Positions 34,412 through 43,281 of a stretch of DNA of 64,000 nucleotides are shown one piece after another. The stretch comes from Halorubrum depositum (lineage in GTDB: Archaea; Halobacteriota; Halobacteria; Halobacteriales; Haloferacaceae). Position 1 is the first letter of the stretch. Every line of letters begins with the position of its first letter. The notes under the pieces are model-generated. The model was not told where the DNA came from. It saw only the letters and a list, made by a program, of their open reading frames with translations, and made no database searches. The stretch covers positions 496,001 through 560,000 of the forward strand of contig NZ_VCNM01000002.1 in NCBI RefSeq assembly GCF_007671725.1, read 5' to 3'. A program made the translations under genes and the position numbers.

Positions 34412-36805
34412 TCACTCACCGCCGGCCCGCCGCTCGAACCGATCGAGCGCGAGGCCGAGCATGTCGGGGCTCACGGGCTGGTACTCCTCGCGCTCGTGTT
34501 CCGGGAGGTACCCCCGCACGCTGTTCCACGACTCGCGGGCGTACCGGGCGTCGAGCAGGACCCGGACCCCCCGCTCGTCCGGCCCGCGGATGACCCGGCC
34601 GACGGCCTGGCGGGCCTTTCGCACCGCCGGGACCGTGAGCGCCGTCTCGAACCCGGACTCGAACCGGCGGTCGTAGGCGGTGATCACGGCCCGCGTCCGG
34701 GGTCGGGACGTGTTGATGATGGGGACGCCGCAGACCACGGCGGCCGACAGTCGGTCCCCGCGGTAGTCGACGCCCTCGGTGAGCGTGCCGCGGAGGCTCG
34801 TCACGAGCACCTTCCCCTCGCCCGCGAAGAAGTCGTCCTTCAGCGACTCCGTGGCGCGGTCGCCCGAGGACTCGTCGAGCAGCACGGGCTTGTCGAGCCG
34901 GGCCAAGAGCGAGTCGGCCATCCAGGTCGCCTCCGCGTAGCTCGGCGTGCCGACGAGGACGTTGCCCTCGCGGCCCGCCACCGTCGCCGTCGCGTCGAGG
35001 TGCGCGAGACGAGTGTCGTTCTCCTCGCCCGGGGCGCCGCGGTTCTGGTGCGTGAACTTCGGCGCGTCGACGGCGAGGCTCGCGCGGTTCGATTCGGGGA
35101 ACGAGAGGCCGTACGTCCGCTCGACGACCGGTCGCCCCTGCGCTTCGAGGTGGTCGAGCCCGGTCACTTCCCGGAACACGTCCATCGGCTCCAGCGTCGC
35201 GCTCATGAGGACGCCGCCGCCGAACTCGGCGAGCCGGTCGCCGATCGGCTCGCTCGGCAGGCAGTTGTACAGCGCGAGGCTCGCGTTGTACGCGCGGCGC
35301 CACGAGTCCGGCGGCGCCGTCTCGTCCCACGTCCGCTCTAAGTCGATCGCGCGGAAGAACTCCTCGTGGCCCTCGCGGTACCACGCGTTGAGGGTGCGGC
35401 CGACGCCCGGCGCCGCCCGCTTCTTGTCCTCCCCCTCCAGCGAGTCGAGGACGCGCTTGACGACCGCGCCGACCTGCCGCGCGCGGGCCCAGACGCGGTC
35501 GCCGTACCCCTCGCGCTCCGCCCACGCCGTGATCTCGTCTTCGGCCGGCTCCTCGGGGTCGCGGAGCGCGATCTCGTCGTCGTCGAGCTCGCGCATCGAC
35601 GCCCGCCAGTCGGGGCGCTCGCGGTCGAGCCGCTCGGTCACCCGGCGGTCGAGCTCGCCGCGGAGGTCGGCGTAGAACTCCCGGACGGACTCGATCTCCT
35701 CGACGGTCACGTCCGCGTCCGCCAGCTCGCCGCGCACGAGCTCGGCGTCGTCGGACTCCGCGCCGGCCGTCTCGAAGGAGAGCGGCTGGACGACGCGGGT
35801 GAGCTCGTTCTCGGCGTCGCGGAGGCTGGCGTCGGCGACGGCGTCGCTCACGAGGTCGCGGACCCGCGGTTCGAGCATGTGCGCCTCGTCGCAGACGACG
35901 AACGTCGCGTCGTCCAAGAGCGCGCCGGTGAACGTCCCGGTGGTTACCGGGTCGAACGCGTGGTAGTAGTTCCCGATCACGACCTCGATCTCGGGGACGA
36001 GCGCGCCCATGATCGAGTGGGGACAGGAGCCGTGGCCGGCGGCGAGCCGGACCAGTTCGTCGCTGTCGACGTGGCCGAGGTCCGTCACGTCGAACGGGAC
36101 CGCCTCCGCGGGGTCGCCGTCCTCCGGGAGGTCGTCGAGGAAGCCGGCGTAGAAGGGGCAGAACTCCGTCCCCTCGTACTCCTCCGTGTCGGGGCGGTAG
36201 GGGGTGGGCTCGCCGTCGACGCTGAGGTAGTCGGCGGCGCCGGAATCGCCGTCGCTAGCGGCCGAGCCGCCGGCGTCGCTCCCCGAGTCCATCAGCCCCA
36301 CCTGCTGGCCGCGCGCCTCGCTCACGAGGTTCGACGTCGTCGTCGCGCCGCCGTCGCCGACGAGGTTCCGGGTGCGTTCGCGGAGCCCCTCGCAGCGCTC
36401 GTACACGTTCTCGCGGTCGATCCCGCCGCGGTTCTCGCGGGCGTACGGGCAGACGTCGGCCTTGCCGACGAGCGTCAGTCCGGAGACCGGGTCGTACCCG
36501 TCCGGGAGGTTCGCGTTGATCGTCCCGAGGTCGGTCTCGAACTGGCGCAGCTGTTGTTTGACGCTCGTGAGGACGAAGACGCGCTCGAAGTCGGAGTCGG
36601 GGTCGCGGACGCGGTCGAGCCCGGCGGTGAGCGCGAGCATCGTCTTGCCCGTCCCGCACGCGCCCTCCAAGGCAAGGAAGCCGCCGTCATCGGCGGCGTC
36701 GACGGCGGCGTCGATCCCGTCGGCCTGCTCCGGATACGGCTCCTCGTGGCCGAAGATGTCGGCCCACGGCGGGGGGTTCGTCACTGTGGCGGCGTAGCTC
36801 CCCAT
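34412..36805 (-). CDS. XPD/Rad3-type ATP-dependent DNA helicase (iron-sulfur)
   Basis: A 797-residue superfamily 2 helicase. Walker A EGACGTGKTMLA lies at 47-58 and the DEAH box (CDEAHM) at 306-309. Four cysteines for the 4Fe-4S domain are at 119, 138, 216 and 261, with an acidic insertion of about 75 residues between the second and third that is much longer than in Thermoplasma or Sulfolobus XPD. Motifs V and VI (GTLTEGVDYRG, QAVGRVIRGPDERG) are intact. It unwinds DNA 5' to 3' in repair. Alone on its strand, flanked by small genes. Confidence 0.93.
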   Translation of the reverse strand: MGSYAATVTNPPPWADIFGHEEPYPEQADGIDAAVDAADDGGFLALEGACGTGKTMLALTAGLDRVRDPDSDFERVFVLTSVKQQLRQFETDLGTINANLPDGYDPVSGLTLVGKADVCPYARENRGGIDRENVYERCEGLRERTRNLVGDGGATTTSNLVSEARGQQVGLMDSGSDAGGSAASDGDSGAADYLSVDGEPTPYRPDTEEYEGTEFCPFYAGFLDDLPEDGDPAEAVPFDVTDLGHVDSDELVRLAAGHGSCPHSIMGALVPEIEVVIGNYYHAFDPVTTGTFTGALLDDATFVVCDEAHMLEPRVRDLVSDAVADASLRDAENELTRVVQPLSFETAGAESDDAELVRGELADADVTVEEIESVREFYADLRGELDRRVTERLDRERPDWRASMRELDDDEIALRDPEEPAEDEITAWAEREGYGDRVWARARQVGAVVKRVLDSLEGEDKKRAAPGVGRTLNAWYREGHEEFFRAIDLERTWDETAPPDSWRRAYNASLALYNCLPSEPIGDRLAEFGGGVLMSATLEPMDVFREVTGLDHLEAQGRPVVERTYGLSFPESNRASLAVDAPKFTHQNRGAPGEENDTRLAHLDATATVAGREGNVLVGTPSYAEATWMADSLLARLDKPVLLDESSGDRATESLKDDFFAGEGKVLVTSLRGTLTEGVDYRGDRLSAAVVCGVPIINTSRPRTRAVITAYDRRFESGFETALTVPAVRKARQAVGRVIRGPDERGVRVLLDARYARESWNSVRGYLPEHEREEYQPVSPDMLGLALDRFERRAGGE

Positions 36806-36875
36806 CGGAGTTAAACCTTGAGAGAGCGGGTCGGCCGCGGCGCTCGGCAGGCGAGTACCGCCGACCGCCGACCCC

Positions 36876-37532
36876 TCACCCGACGATGTCGTGGAGGTCG
36901 GAGAGCCGCTCGATCTCCCAGGTGGGCCAGACGTTCAGCTCCCAGTCGCGGCGGTGGGGCCGACGGATGAACGCGGAGTCGATGCCGGCGTTCTCGGCCG
37001 CGCGGACGTCGGACTCGTTGTCGCCGACGAACAGCGCGTTGCCGGCGTCGAGGTCGCCGAGCGCCTGCTCGATGTAGTGCGGGTTCGGCTTGCGGAGCTG
37101 GAGCGAGTGGATCGTGGGCTCGCGGCCGTAGGCGGCGCCGAACCGCTCGAAGCCGTCGAAGTGGTTCACGAGGAAGTCCACGGTCGCCTGCTGGTTCGAG
37201 GAGACGATCCCCATCTCCACGTCGAGGCTCTGGAGCTCGTCGAGGTCGTCGTACGGGGTCTTGCGTCCCTCGCGGGCCTCCTGCTGTTGGGCCTTCGAGA
37301 CCACGTCGTCGCGGGTCCGCCAGAACGACCCCGGATCGAGGTCGTACGTCTGACAGACGGTCCCCACGCTGCCGGGGGTCGCACCGATGGTCATGCGCTC
37401 TACGTCGTCCGGATCGGGCTCCTCGACGCCGCACTCCTCGAACGCGTCCCGGGTTGCATCCCGGAGCACGTCGAAGCGCGTGCGGCCCACGAGGACACCG
37501 TCGTTGTCGAACACGACGGTATCGTACGTCAT
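36876..37532 (-). CDS. HAD-superfamily hydrolase (phosphoglycolate phosphatase-like)
   Basis: A 218-residue HAD phosphatase. Motif I is VFDNDGVLVG, with the second Asp as acid/base but Asn between the two, as in many haloarchaeal members. Motif II is IVSSNQQ, motif III the Lys in RKPNPHYIEQAL, and motif IV VGDNESDVRAAENAG. A helical cap lies between motifs I and II. The substrate is unknown; phosphoglycolate or a sugar phosphate is likely. Confidence 0.9.
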   Translation of the reverse strand: MTYDTVVFDNDGVLVGRTRFDVLRDATRDAFEECGVEEPDPDDVERMTIGATPGSVGTVCQTYDLDPGSFWRTRDDVVSKAQQQEAREGRKTPYDDLDELQSLDVEMGIVSSNQQATVDFLVNHFDGFERFGAAYGREPTIHSLQLRKPNPHYIEQALGDLDAGNALFVGDNESDVRAAENAGIDSAFIRRPHRRDWELNVWPTWEIERLSDLHDIVG

Positions 37533-37626
37533 ACAGTCCGGAGTCGCTCAGCGCTTAAAAGGGTTTCACCAACGCCGCGTCGCGACCGCCGCCTCATTTA
37601 TACGCGTCCGCCGCCCGTCACGCGGT

Positions 37627-38079
37627 ATGCGCGTCAGCGTCATCGGGGGCAGTTCGGTTTCAGCGGAGACGGCGGCGGTCGCCGAGGAGCTGGGAGAGCG
37701 GCTCGCGAACCGCGGGCATACGGTCGTCTGCGGCGGGCTCGGCGGTGTGATGGAGGCCGTCTGCCGGGGCGCCCGCGAGGCCGACGGTGAGACGATCGGT
37801 ATCCTCCCGACCGACAGGCGGGCCGACGCGAACCGGCACGTCACGGTCCCGATCGCGACGGGACTCGGGCACGCCCGCAACGCGCTCGTCGTGATGAACG
37901 GCGACGCTGCGGTCGCGGTCGACGGCTCGCACGGCACGCTCTCGGAGATCGGGATGGCGCTCGCTCACGGCCGGGCGGTCGCCGGGCTCGACACGCACGA
38001 CGTCGAGGGGGTGAAAGCGGTGGCATCGCCCGCGGACGCCGTCGACTACGTGGAGCGCGAGACCGAAACGAGGCCGTGA
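37627..38079 (+). CDS. LOG-like Rossmann protein (TIGR00725 type)
   Basis: A 150-residue protein related to lysine-decarboxylase-like LOG proteins. VSVIGGSSVSAE opens the nucleotide fold, GGLGGVMEAVCRGARE is the family's GGxxGVM signature, and VDGSHGTLSEIGMALAHGR stands where LOG enzymes have PGGxGTxxE, with the proline and one glycine replaced. Relatives cleave nucleotide 5'-monophosphates or bind molybdenum cofactor; activity here is uncertain. Confidence 0.82.
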   Translation: MRVSVIGGSSVSAETAAVAEELGERLANRGHTVVCGGLGGVMEAVCRGAREADGETIGILPTDRRADANRHVTVPIATGLGHARNALVVMNGDAAVAVDGSHGTLSEIGMALAHGRAVAGLDTHDVEGVKAVASPADAVDYVERETETRP

Positions 38080-38176
38080 GCCCGCCCGTCTGCGGCGCGG
38101 AACCGCGACCCGGTCGCGGAACCGTAACCCGGCCTGCTCCCCGCTGCCGACCGTCGGCAGTCTCCCGCCGTTCGCA

Positions 38177-38962
38177 CTACCGATCGCGATCGGCCGTACC
38201 GCTCCCGCCGGTCGTCCCGTCGGGGTCGCGATCGTCCTCTTCCGCCTCACGTTCGGCGTCCACCGCCGCGATGTTGCGGAAGCGGTCGGGGTCGTCCGCC
38301 GAACTCTCATCAGCGGCGTCCTCGCCGATGACGTCCGGACCGCGCGTCGGGCCGCCGGATGTCCCGTGTCCGCCGGCGTCGACGGAGCCGTAATCGCGGT
38401 CGAACCGACCGTTGGCGAGCCAGAGCGCGAGGTAACCGAACCCCATCGCGCCGACGACGAACCGCACGAGTCCGCCGAGGACGGGGACGAGTCCGAGCCC
38501 CGCCCACGCCACCGCGCCGACGACGAGCGCGGTCTCGCGCCCGCTCTCGGCGCCGCTCCCGAGCGCCGATCGGATCCACGTCCCGAGGGCGATGGCGGAG
38601 ACGGCCGTCCCGCCGAAGCTGAGGATCGCGATGACGATCACCGCGGGGACGACGACGACGAGACCGATGACGGTAATCGCGAGCAGAAACATCGCGACGG
38701 CGATCCCCACGTACGCTGCGACGCCGTACAGGAACGCCTCTCCGGGTTCTGCGCGGAGGTACTCAACGCCGTCGTCGGTGAACTCGGGCGCGACCGCCGA
38801 GACGACCACGCCGACGAGGGCGACGCCGACAGCGGTCACGACGAACTCGACGGCCGCCGATCCGAGGAGTTCGACACCGGTCCACTGCGACGGACGTTCG
38901 AGTGCGGGACCGATCGCGGCGACGACGCGCGAGAGGAGGGACGCAGCCTGTGTCGGGACCAT
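38177..38962 (-). CDS. Haloarchaeal membrane protein with acidic tail
   Basis: A 261-residue protein with about five hydrophobic segments (near 32-57, 75-105, 108-128, 143-165 and 168-182) and a 70-residue disordered Asp/Glu/Gly/Ser tail. The membrane part resembles the hydrophobic domain attached to bactofilin-type or polymer-forming proteins in haloarchaea, but no bactofilin domain is present. Function unknown. Confidence 0.75.
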   Translation of the reverse strand: MVPTQAASLLSRVVAAIGPALERPSQWTGVELLGSAAVEFVVTAVGVALVGVVVSAVAPEFTDDGVEYLRAEPGEAFLYGVAAYVGIAVAMFLLAITVIGLVVVVPAVIVIAILSFGGTAVSAIALGTWIRSALGSGAESGRETALVVGAVAWAGLGLVPVLGGLVRFVVGAMGFGYLALWLANGRFDRDYGSVDAGGHGTSGGPTRGPDVIGEDAADESSADDPDRFRNIAAVDAEREAEEDDRDPDGTTGGSGTADRDR

Positions 38963-39066
38963 GAGGGGGGATCACTCTCACGAGTGAAACCGTTTCTCCA
39001 TTCCAAGTGCGCTAAACCGACCGAGTCCGCTGCGGTCGAGATGTCAGCGGTTCCGTGCCGAGCCGC

Positions 39067-40110
39067 TCACCAGGTGTCGTGGAACGTGTCGAACTCGATC
39101 GAGTCGAGCGGCTTCTCGCCGATGGCGGCCTCGTATTCGCCGGGAGTCAGCATCGGCTTGTGGAACCGCGGGCCGTCGTCGGTGGTGATCCGGGGACAGC
39201 CGGTGTTGACGAACGCGTCCATGTCGAAGTTGCGGAGGCGGTCCGGGGTCACCTCGTCCATCGTGATCAGGTAGGCGTTCTCGTTGTTCTCGACGATCTC
39301 CTGGGCCGTCTCCCACCGGCCCTGACCGATCTTCGTACAGAAGATGACGCCCCACTTCTCGGCGCCCATCGCCTTGTGGACCGAGGCGTACCGCTGCTTG
39401 AGGAACTGGTCGTGTTCCGCGACCGAGACGGCGTTGTTGACGGGGTCGGCGATGACCACGCGCTTCTCCGGGTGCTCCATCGCGAGCCCGACGGGGTGGA
39501 ACTTCCCGCCGCCGACGTACAGCACCTGGTCGGCGTCGATGTCGGCGGAGGCGTAGTTGCAGCCGAGCACCTGCCCCTCCTTCGTGAGGCGGTCGTCGCC
39601 GCGGCGGGTGTGGACCTCGTATCCCCGCTCCTCTAACCAGTCGGTCATCTCCTCGAACCGGTTCATGTGCTGGGCGGTGGTGACGAGCCCGACGTCGGGG
39701 TTCTCCTCGGGGTCGTCGAGCTCTTCATCGAGCGCGTCCTCCATGATCGGGAACGGGTCGACGTTCGAGAAGAGCGGGACGTAGACGATGCTGTCGGACT
39801 CCTTCATCGGCGTGTGGCCGAAGTGGACGAATACGTCCGTCCGGCGCATCAGGTACGTGTCGAGGTCGCAGGCGCCGTAGCAGGGCTGGCCGGACAGCAT
39901 GAACGTGACGTCGTCGGGCGCCGCCTCGCGGAGGTCGTCGGCGACCTTCGGCCCGCGGCGCTTCAGTCCCTCGGGGAACTGGAGGCCGACCTTCGAGGCG
40001 TCGCGCTCCTCGATGGCCTCGACGATCCGGTCGAGCTCGTAGTCCCACTCGCGGTCGTGTTTCAGGGCCATCCCCGTCTTGGTGAGGTCGCCCTCCGTGG
40101 AGCCGCTCAT
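39067..40110 (-). CDS. dph2: Diphthamide synthase subunit Dph2 (radical 3-amino-3-carboxypropyl transfer)
   Basis: A 347-residue iron-sulfur enzyme that transfers the aminocarboxypropyl group of SAM to the histidine of elongation factor 2, the first step of diphthamide formation. The three cluster cysteines lie one per domain: Cys81 in QPCYGACD (Cys77 is extra), Cys184 in LGCNYA and Cys305 in NTGCPRI. FPEGLKRRGPKVAD and GGGKFHP are also family marks. ATG at 40110 is used. The last-step enzyme Dph6 is encoded at 47839-48555. Confidence 0.95.
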   Translation of the reverse strand: MSGSTEGDLTKTGMALKHDREWDYELDRIVEAIEERDASKVGLQFPEGLKRRGPKVADDLREAAPDDVTFMLSGQPCYGACDLDTYLMRRTDVFVHFGHTPMKESDSIVYVPLFSNVDPFPIMEDALDEELDDPEENPDVGLVTTAQHMNRFEEMTDWLEERGYEVHTRRGDDRLTKEGQVLGCNYASADIDADQVLYVGGGKFHPVGLAMEHPEKRVVIADPVNNAVSVAEHDQFLKQRYASVHKAMGAEKWGVIFCTKIGQGRWETAQEIVENNENAYLITMDEVTPDRLRNFDMDAFVNTGCPRITTDDGPRFHKPMLTPGEYEAAIGEKPLDSIEFDTFHDTW

Positions 40111-40266
40111 GTCGACCGAATTGTGCGGCTGGACGGTTAAACCGCGCGTTCGACGGTCGCGAGCCGTCGCCGGGCGACGCCTGACGCCTTCGGCCCACTC
40201 CTCGCGCCCACGGACCGCCTGCCGCGGCCGACGGATACAACCCCCGAGCCGACGAACCGGGGAGAC

Positions 40267-40920
40267 ATGACCGAGATTCCGCTGGAGCACGTTCACGTCG
40301 CGCCCGATGACGACCCCGAGGACGCGCCCGCCGTCTTCGTGCTCCACGGCCGCGGCGCCGACGAGGAGGACCTCCTGCCCGTCGCGCGACACCTCCCCGA
40401 CGAACTCCACGTGATCAGCCTCCGAGCCCCCGACCCGCTGCAGGGCGGGTACACGTGGTACGAGCTCGACCTCTCGGCCGGCGGCCTCGAGTCGAGCCAG
40501 CCGGACGCGGCCGACTTCCGGCGTAGCCTCGACCTGGTCGCCGAGAGCGTCGACGCCGCGACGGAGGCGTACGCGCTCGATCCCGACCGGATCGGGCTGC
40601 TCGGCTTCAGCCAAGGCGCGATCACGAGCCTCTCGCTCGCCTTAGAGGAGCCGGACCGCTACGCATGGGTCGTCGCGCTCCACGGCTACCTCGCGGACGC
40701 GCACTCGGACCTCGCACCGGAGGGTATCGAGGGGAAGCCCGTCTTCGTCGGCGCCGGGGCCGGCGACCGCGTGATCCCGGAGTCGCGCTCGGCCGCCGCC
40801 GCCGACCGCTTCGAGGAGATCGGCGCCGACGTCACCCGCGGCAGCTACCCGGGCGGCCACGGGATCGGGCAGGGAGAGCTGGCCGACGTCGTCGCCTTCG
40901 TCGAGTCGCGGGTGGCGTGA
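40267..40920 (+). CDS. Phospholipase/carboxylesterase-family serine hydrolase
   Basis: A 217-residue alpha/beta hydrolase. The nucleophile is Ser115 in GFSQGA, the acid is the Asp in GAGDRVIP (about 169) and the base the His in PGGHGIG (about 199). VFVLHGRGADE supplies the oxyanion hole. It belongs to the YpfH/Est group that cleaves short acyl esters. Divergent from dph2. Confidence 0.9.
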   Translation: MTEIPLEHVHVAPDDDPEDAPAVFVLHGRGADEEDLLPVARHLPDELHVISLRAPDPLQGGYTWYELDLSAGGLESSQPDAADFRRSLDLVAESVDAATEAYALDPDRIGLLGFSQGAITSLSLALEEPDRYAWVVALHGYLADAHSDLAPEGIEGKPVFVGAGAGDRVIPESRSAAAADRFEEIGADVTRGSYPGGHGIGQGELADVVAFVESRVA

Positions 40921-41023
40921 GGGCGGTCCGGGTCCGCGCCCCTGACCGCAGGCACACCGCAGGTTCGTCGCGCGGGACCCCGGGCTCCGGCAGGTTGAAA
41001 CCCCTCCGCGCCAACTTCGATCT

Positions 41024-41398
41024 ATGAGCGTCGAACAGGCCTCCATCGAGGACCTCGGTCGCGAGCTCGGCGAACAGATCGCCCGAACCCCCGAGTACGA
41101 GCGCTTCGAGGAGGCGCGCGAGGCGGTACAGCGCGACGAGGACGTGCAGGCGAAGATCGACGAGTTCGAACAGCTGCGCGCGGAGTTCATGCAGGCCCGC
41201 GAGACGGGACAGGCGACGAACTCCGGGCTCCAGAAGGTGCAGGCGGCCCAGGACGAGCTCCACTCGATGCCCGCGATGCGGGAGTTCCTCGACGCGCAAG
41301 ACGATCTGAACGACACCCTCGAGTCGGTCAACGAGGCGATCTCGGAACCCCTCGCGGTCGACTTCGGCGGCGAGGCCGGCGGCTGCTGTCAGGACTGA
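41024..41398 (+). CDS. YlbF/YmcA-family protein with C-terminal Cys pair
   Basis: A 124-residue all-helical protein (YlbF/YmcA fold) with EARDAVQRDEDVQAKI-like and LRAEFMQARETGQ segments and a C-terminal GGCCQD. In Bacillus YlbF and YmcA act with YaaT in RNA processing and development, in a complex that carries iron-sulfur clusters. The CysCys end could be a cluster or metal ligand here too. No YaaT-like partner lies nearby. Confidence 0.82.
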   Translation: MSVEQASIEDLGRELGEQIARTPEYERFEEAREAVQRDEDVQAKIDEFEQLRAEFMQARETGQATNSGLQKVQAAQDELHSMPAMREFLDAQDDLNDTLESVNEAISEPLAVDFGGEAGGCCQD

Positions 41399-41460
41399 CG
41401 GCCGCCCCCGGAGCCTCTCTCGTCCCGCTCTTTATCACCGATAGCGCCGCAACCCGGCGC

Positions 41461-42156
41461 GTGATCGCAGTCGCCGGCGGCAAGGGCGGGAGCGGGAAGA
41501 CGACCACGACCCTCGGGCTCGCGCGGGCGCTGTCGCGGCGGGGCGCGCCCGCGGTCGCGGCCGACGCCGACTGGGATCTCCCGAACCTCTCCCGACTGGC
41601 GTCGGAGACGGGCGACTCGGTCGCGGGCGGCGGATCCGCCGCGAGCCGCGGAGGGTCGCCCACGACCGTCGTCGAGGCAACCCGCGACCGCGGCTCGGTC
41701 TCCCCGGACCGCTCGTCGCCCGCGGTGCTCGCCGCGCCGGACGACCCCGATGCCGTCGATCCCGCCCCGGCGTTCGAGGCGCTCGGCGAGGCGGTACCCG
41801 GCGACGCCGCCACGCTCCTCGACTGCCCGGCCGGCGCCTCGCCGGACGCGGCGGCCCCGCTCCGCGCGGCCGATCGGTCGATTCTCGTGACGCCGCTCCG
41901 GCGGTCGGCCCTGCGCGACGCCGCGAAGACGGCCGCGGTCGCGCGGCGGCTGGACTGCCCGCCGCTGGGCGTCGTCGCCGTCCGCGCCTCGTCCGTACCG
42001 GATCCGGTCGCCGACCTACTGGGCTGCCCGGTGGTGGGGCGGATCCCCTCGCGACCGCCGGCGCCGCTCTCGGACCCGACCGTCCGGTCGGCGTACGACG
42101 ACCTGGCGCGGCGGCTCGCGCACGGGTACGGAGCGGAGCATTGGCGCGTCGCGTGA
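41461..42156 (+). CDS. MinD/ParA-type ATPase, divergent
   Basis: A 231-residue P-loop protein starting with GTG: IAVAGGKGGSGKTTTTLGLA is an intact deviant Walker A. The switch region, which in MinD holds D-x-D-x-x, reads ADADWDLPNLSRL, and a second Asp is in LLDCPAG. The C-terminal half is short and lacks an obvious amphipathic membrane anchor, so cell-division site selection is not implied. The RecA-like gene 75 bases downstream may be its partner. Confidence 0.85.
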   Translation: MIAVAGGKGGSGKTTTTLGLARALSRRGAPAVAADADWDLPNLSRLASETGDSVAGGGSAASRGGSPTTVVEATRDRGSVSPDRSSPAVLAAPDDPDAVDPAPAFEALGEAVPGDAATLLDCPAGASPDAAAPLRAADRSILVTPLRRSALRDAAKTAAVARRLDCPPLGVVAVRASSVPDPVADLLGCPVVGRIPSRPPAPLSDPTVRSAYDDLARRLAHGYGAEHWRVA

Positions 42157-42230
42157 CCGTCGACCCCGCCTCCCGATCGCGGCCTGTCGGTCACCGACAG
42201 AGCCAAACCTCCGGAGCCGGCAGCGATCGT

Positions 42231-42860
42231 ATGGAGCCGCTCCCGACCGGAATTTCGGTGCTGGACAGGGAGTTCGGCGGCGGAATCCCGAGCGGCAGCG
42301 TCGTCGCGCTGAAGGCCGACCCCGCCAGTCAGTCCGAGCTCATCCTCGACCGCTTCGCGCGGGTCCGGGAGTGCCGGTACCTGACGACGGTCCGCTCGGT
42401 CGACGCCGTGGAGGCGAACCTCACGCTCGCCGACGGGGAAGACGAGGACGACAGGACGGTCGTCCGAGACGCGGGCGGCGAGGACCCGTTTTCGGCGGCA
42501 CTCGACGCGGCCGCGGAGCTCCCCGACGGCGGAACCGTCGTCGTCGACTCCGTCGAGCCGCTGGAGGCCCGCGATCGCGGGGAGTACGGCGCGTTCCTCG
42601 AGGACCTCCGGCGGCACGTCGACGACGTCGACGGGCTCGCGGTGCTGCACGCACTCAAGGGGGAGGGCCCCGACCGGAACCGAGTCGTCACCGAACAGGT
42701 CGCCGACGTCGTCTTCGACCTCCGTACGACGGTGACCGGGACCGAGATCGCGAACCGGCTCGTCGTGCCCAAGTTCCGCGGCGGCGCGGCGTTAGAGGAG
42801 CCGCTCAAGCTGAAACTCACCGACTCGGTCTCGGTCGACACGAGCCGGGACATCGCCTGA
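42231..42860 (+). CDS. RecA/KaiC-fold protein with lost Walker A (HTR-like)
   Basis: A 209-residue protein that begins like RadA/KaiC-type ATPases (LPTGISVLDREFGGGIPSGSVVAL), but the P-loop position reads KADPASQSE, without GKT. Walker B-like TVVVDSVEP and a DLRTTVTGTEIANRLVVPKFRGG end remain. It is therefore a non-ATPase RecA-fold protein, of the kind labelled HTR-like in haloarchaea, probably regulatory. ATG at 42231 is chosen over an upstream frame start. Confidence 0.8.
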   Translation: MEPLPTGISVLDREFGGGIPSGSVVALKADPASQSELILDRFARVRECRYLTTVRSVDAVEANLTLADGEDEDDRTVVRDAGGEDPFSAALDAAAELPDGGTVVVDSVEPLEARDRGEYGAFLEDLRRHVDDVDGLAVLHALKGEGPDRNRVVTEQVADVVFDLRTTVTGTEIANRLVVPKFRGGAALEEPLKLKLTDSVSVDTSRDIA

Positions 42861-42903
42861 TCGGAGATCCGCTGATCGATCGTCGCTCTCGGCGGCACCG
42901 GAG

Positions 42904-43164
42904 CTACAGCACTGCGGCCGCGACCACGACGACGACACCCGCGAGCAGCGCCGCGATCGCCCAGTTCCGCGGCTCGTCGAGCGAGCCGTACGGGCCGCCC
43001 TTCCGGGAGAAGAGGTAGACGGCGTACACCCCGAGCGGGGCGAGGGTCGGGACCGTCCCCACCTCGACGACGTTCGCAACGCCGGACAGGAGCGCGACCG
43101 CGACGGTCGTGGCGCCGGCGCTCGCCGCGACGATCAGGTCGTCCCGTGCGCGTTCGATCTCCAT
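42904..43164 (-). CDS. Small three-helix membrane protein
   Basis: An 86-residue protein with three hydrophobic segments (about 10-30, 36-50, 68-86) and a short polar loop (RKGGPYGSLDEPRNW). Short N-terminal MEIERARDD. Conserved-looking haloarchaeal protein of unknown function; convergent with the RecA-like gene. Confidence 0.72.
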   Translation of the reverse strand: MEIERARDDLIVAASAGATTVAVALLSGVANVVEVGTVPTLAPLGVYAVYLFSRKGGPYGSLDEPRNWAIAALLAGVVVVVAAAVL

Positions 43165-43281
43165 CTCAGTCGCCCTCCGCGTCTCTCTCCGCCGGTCGAA
43201 CGCCGTTCATGTCTCTCCGTGGGTCGAGCGGCGTTCAAAAGGGATCGGTTCGTCGTCCGGTCGAGACGCCTCGGGTGAGGA

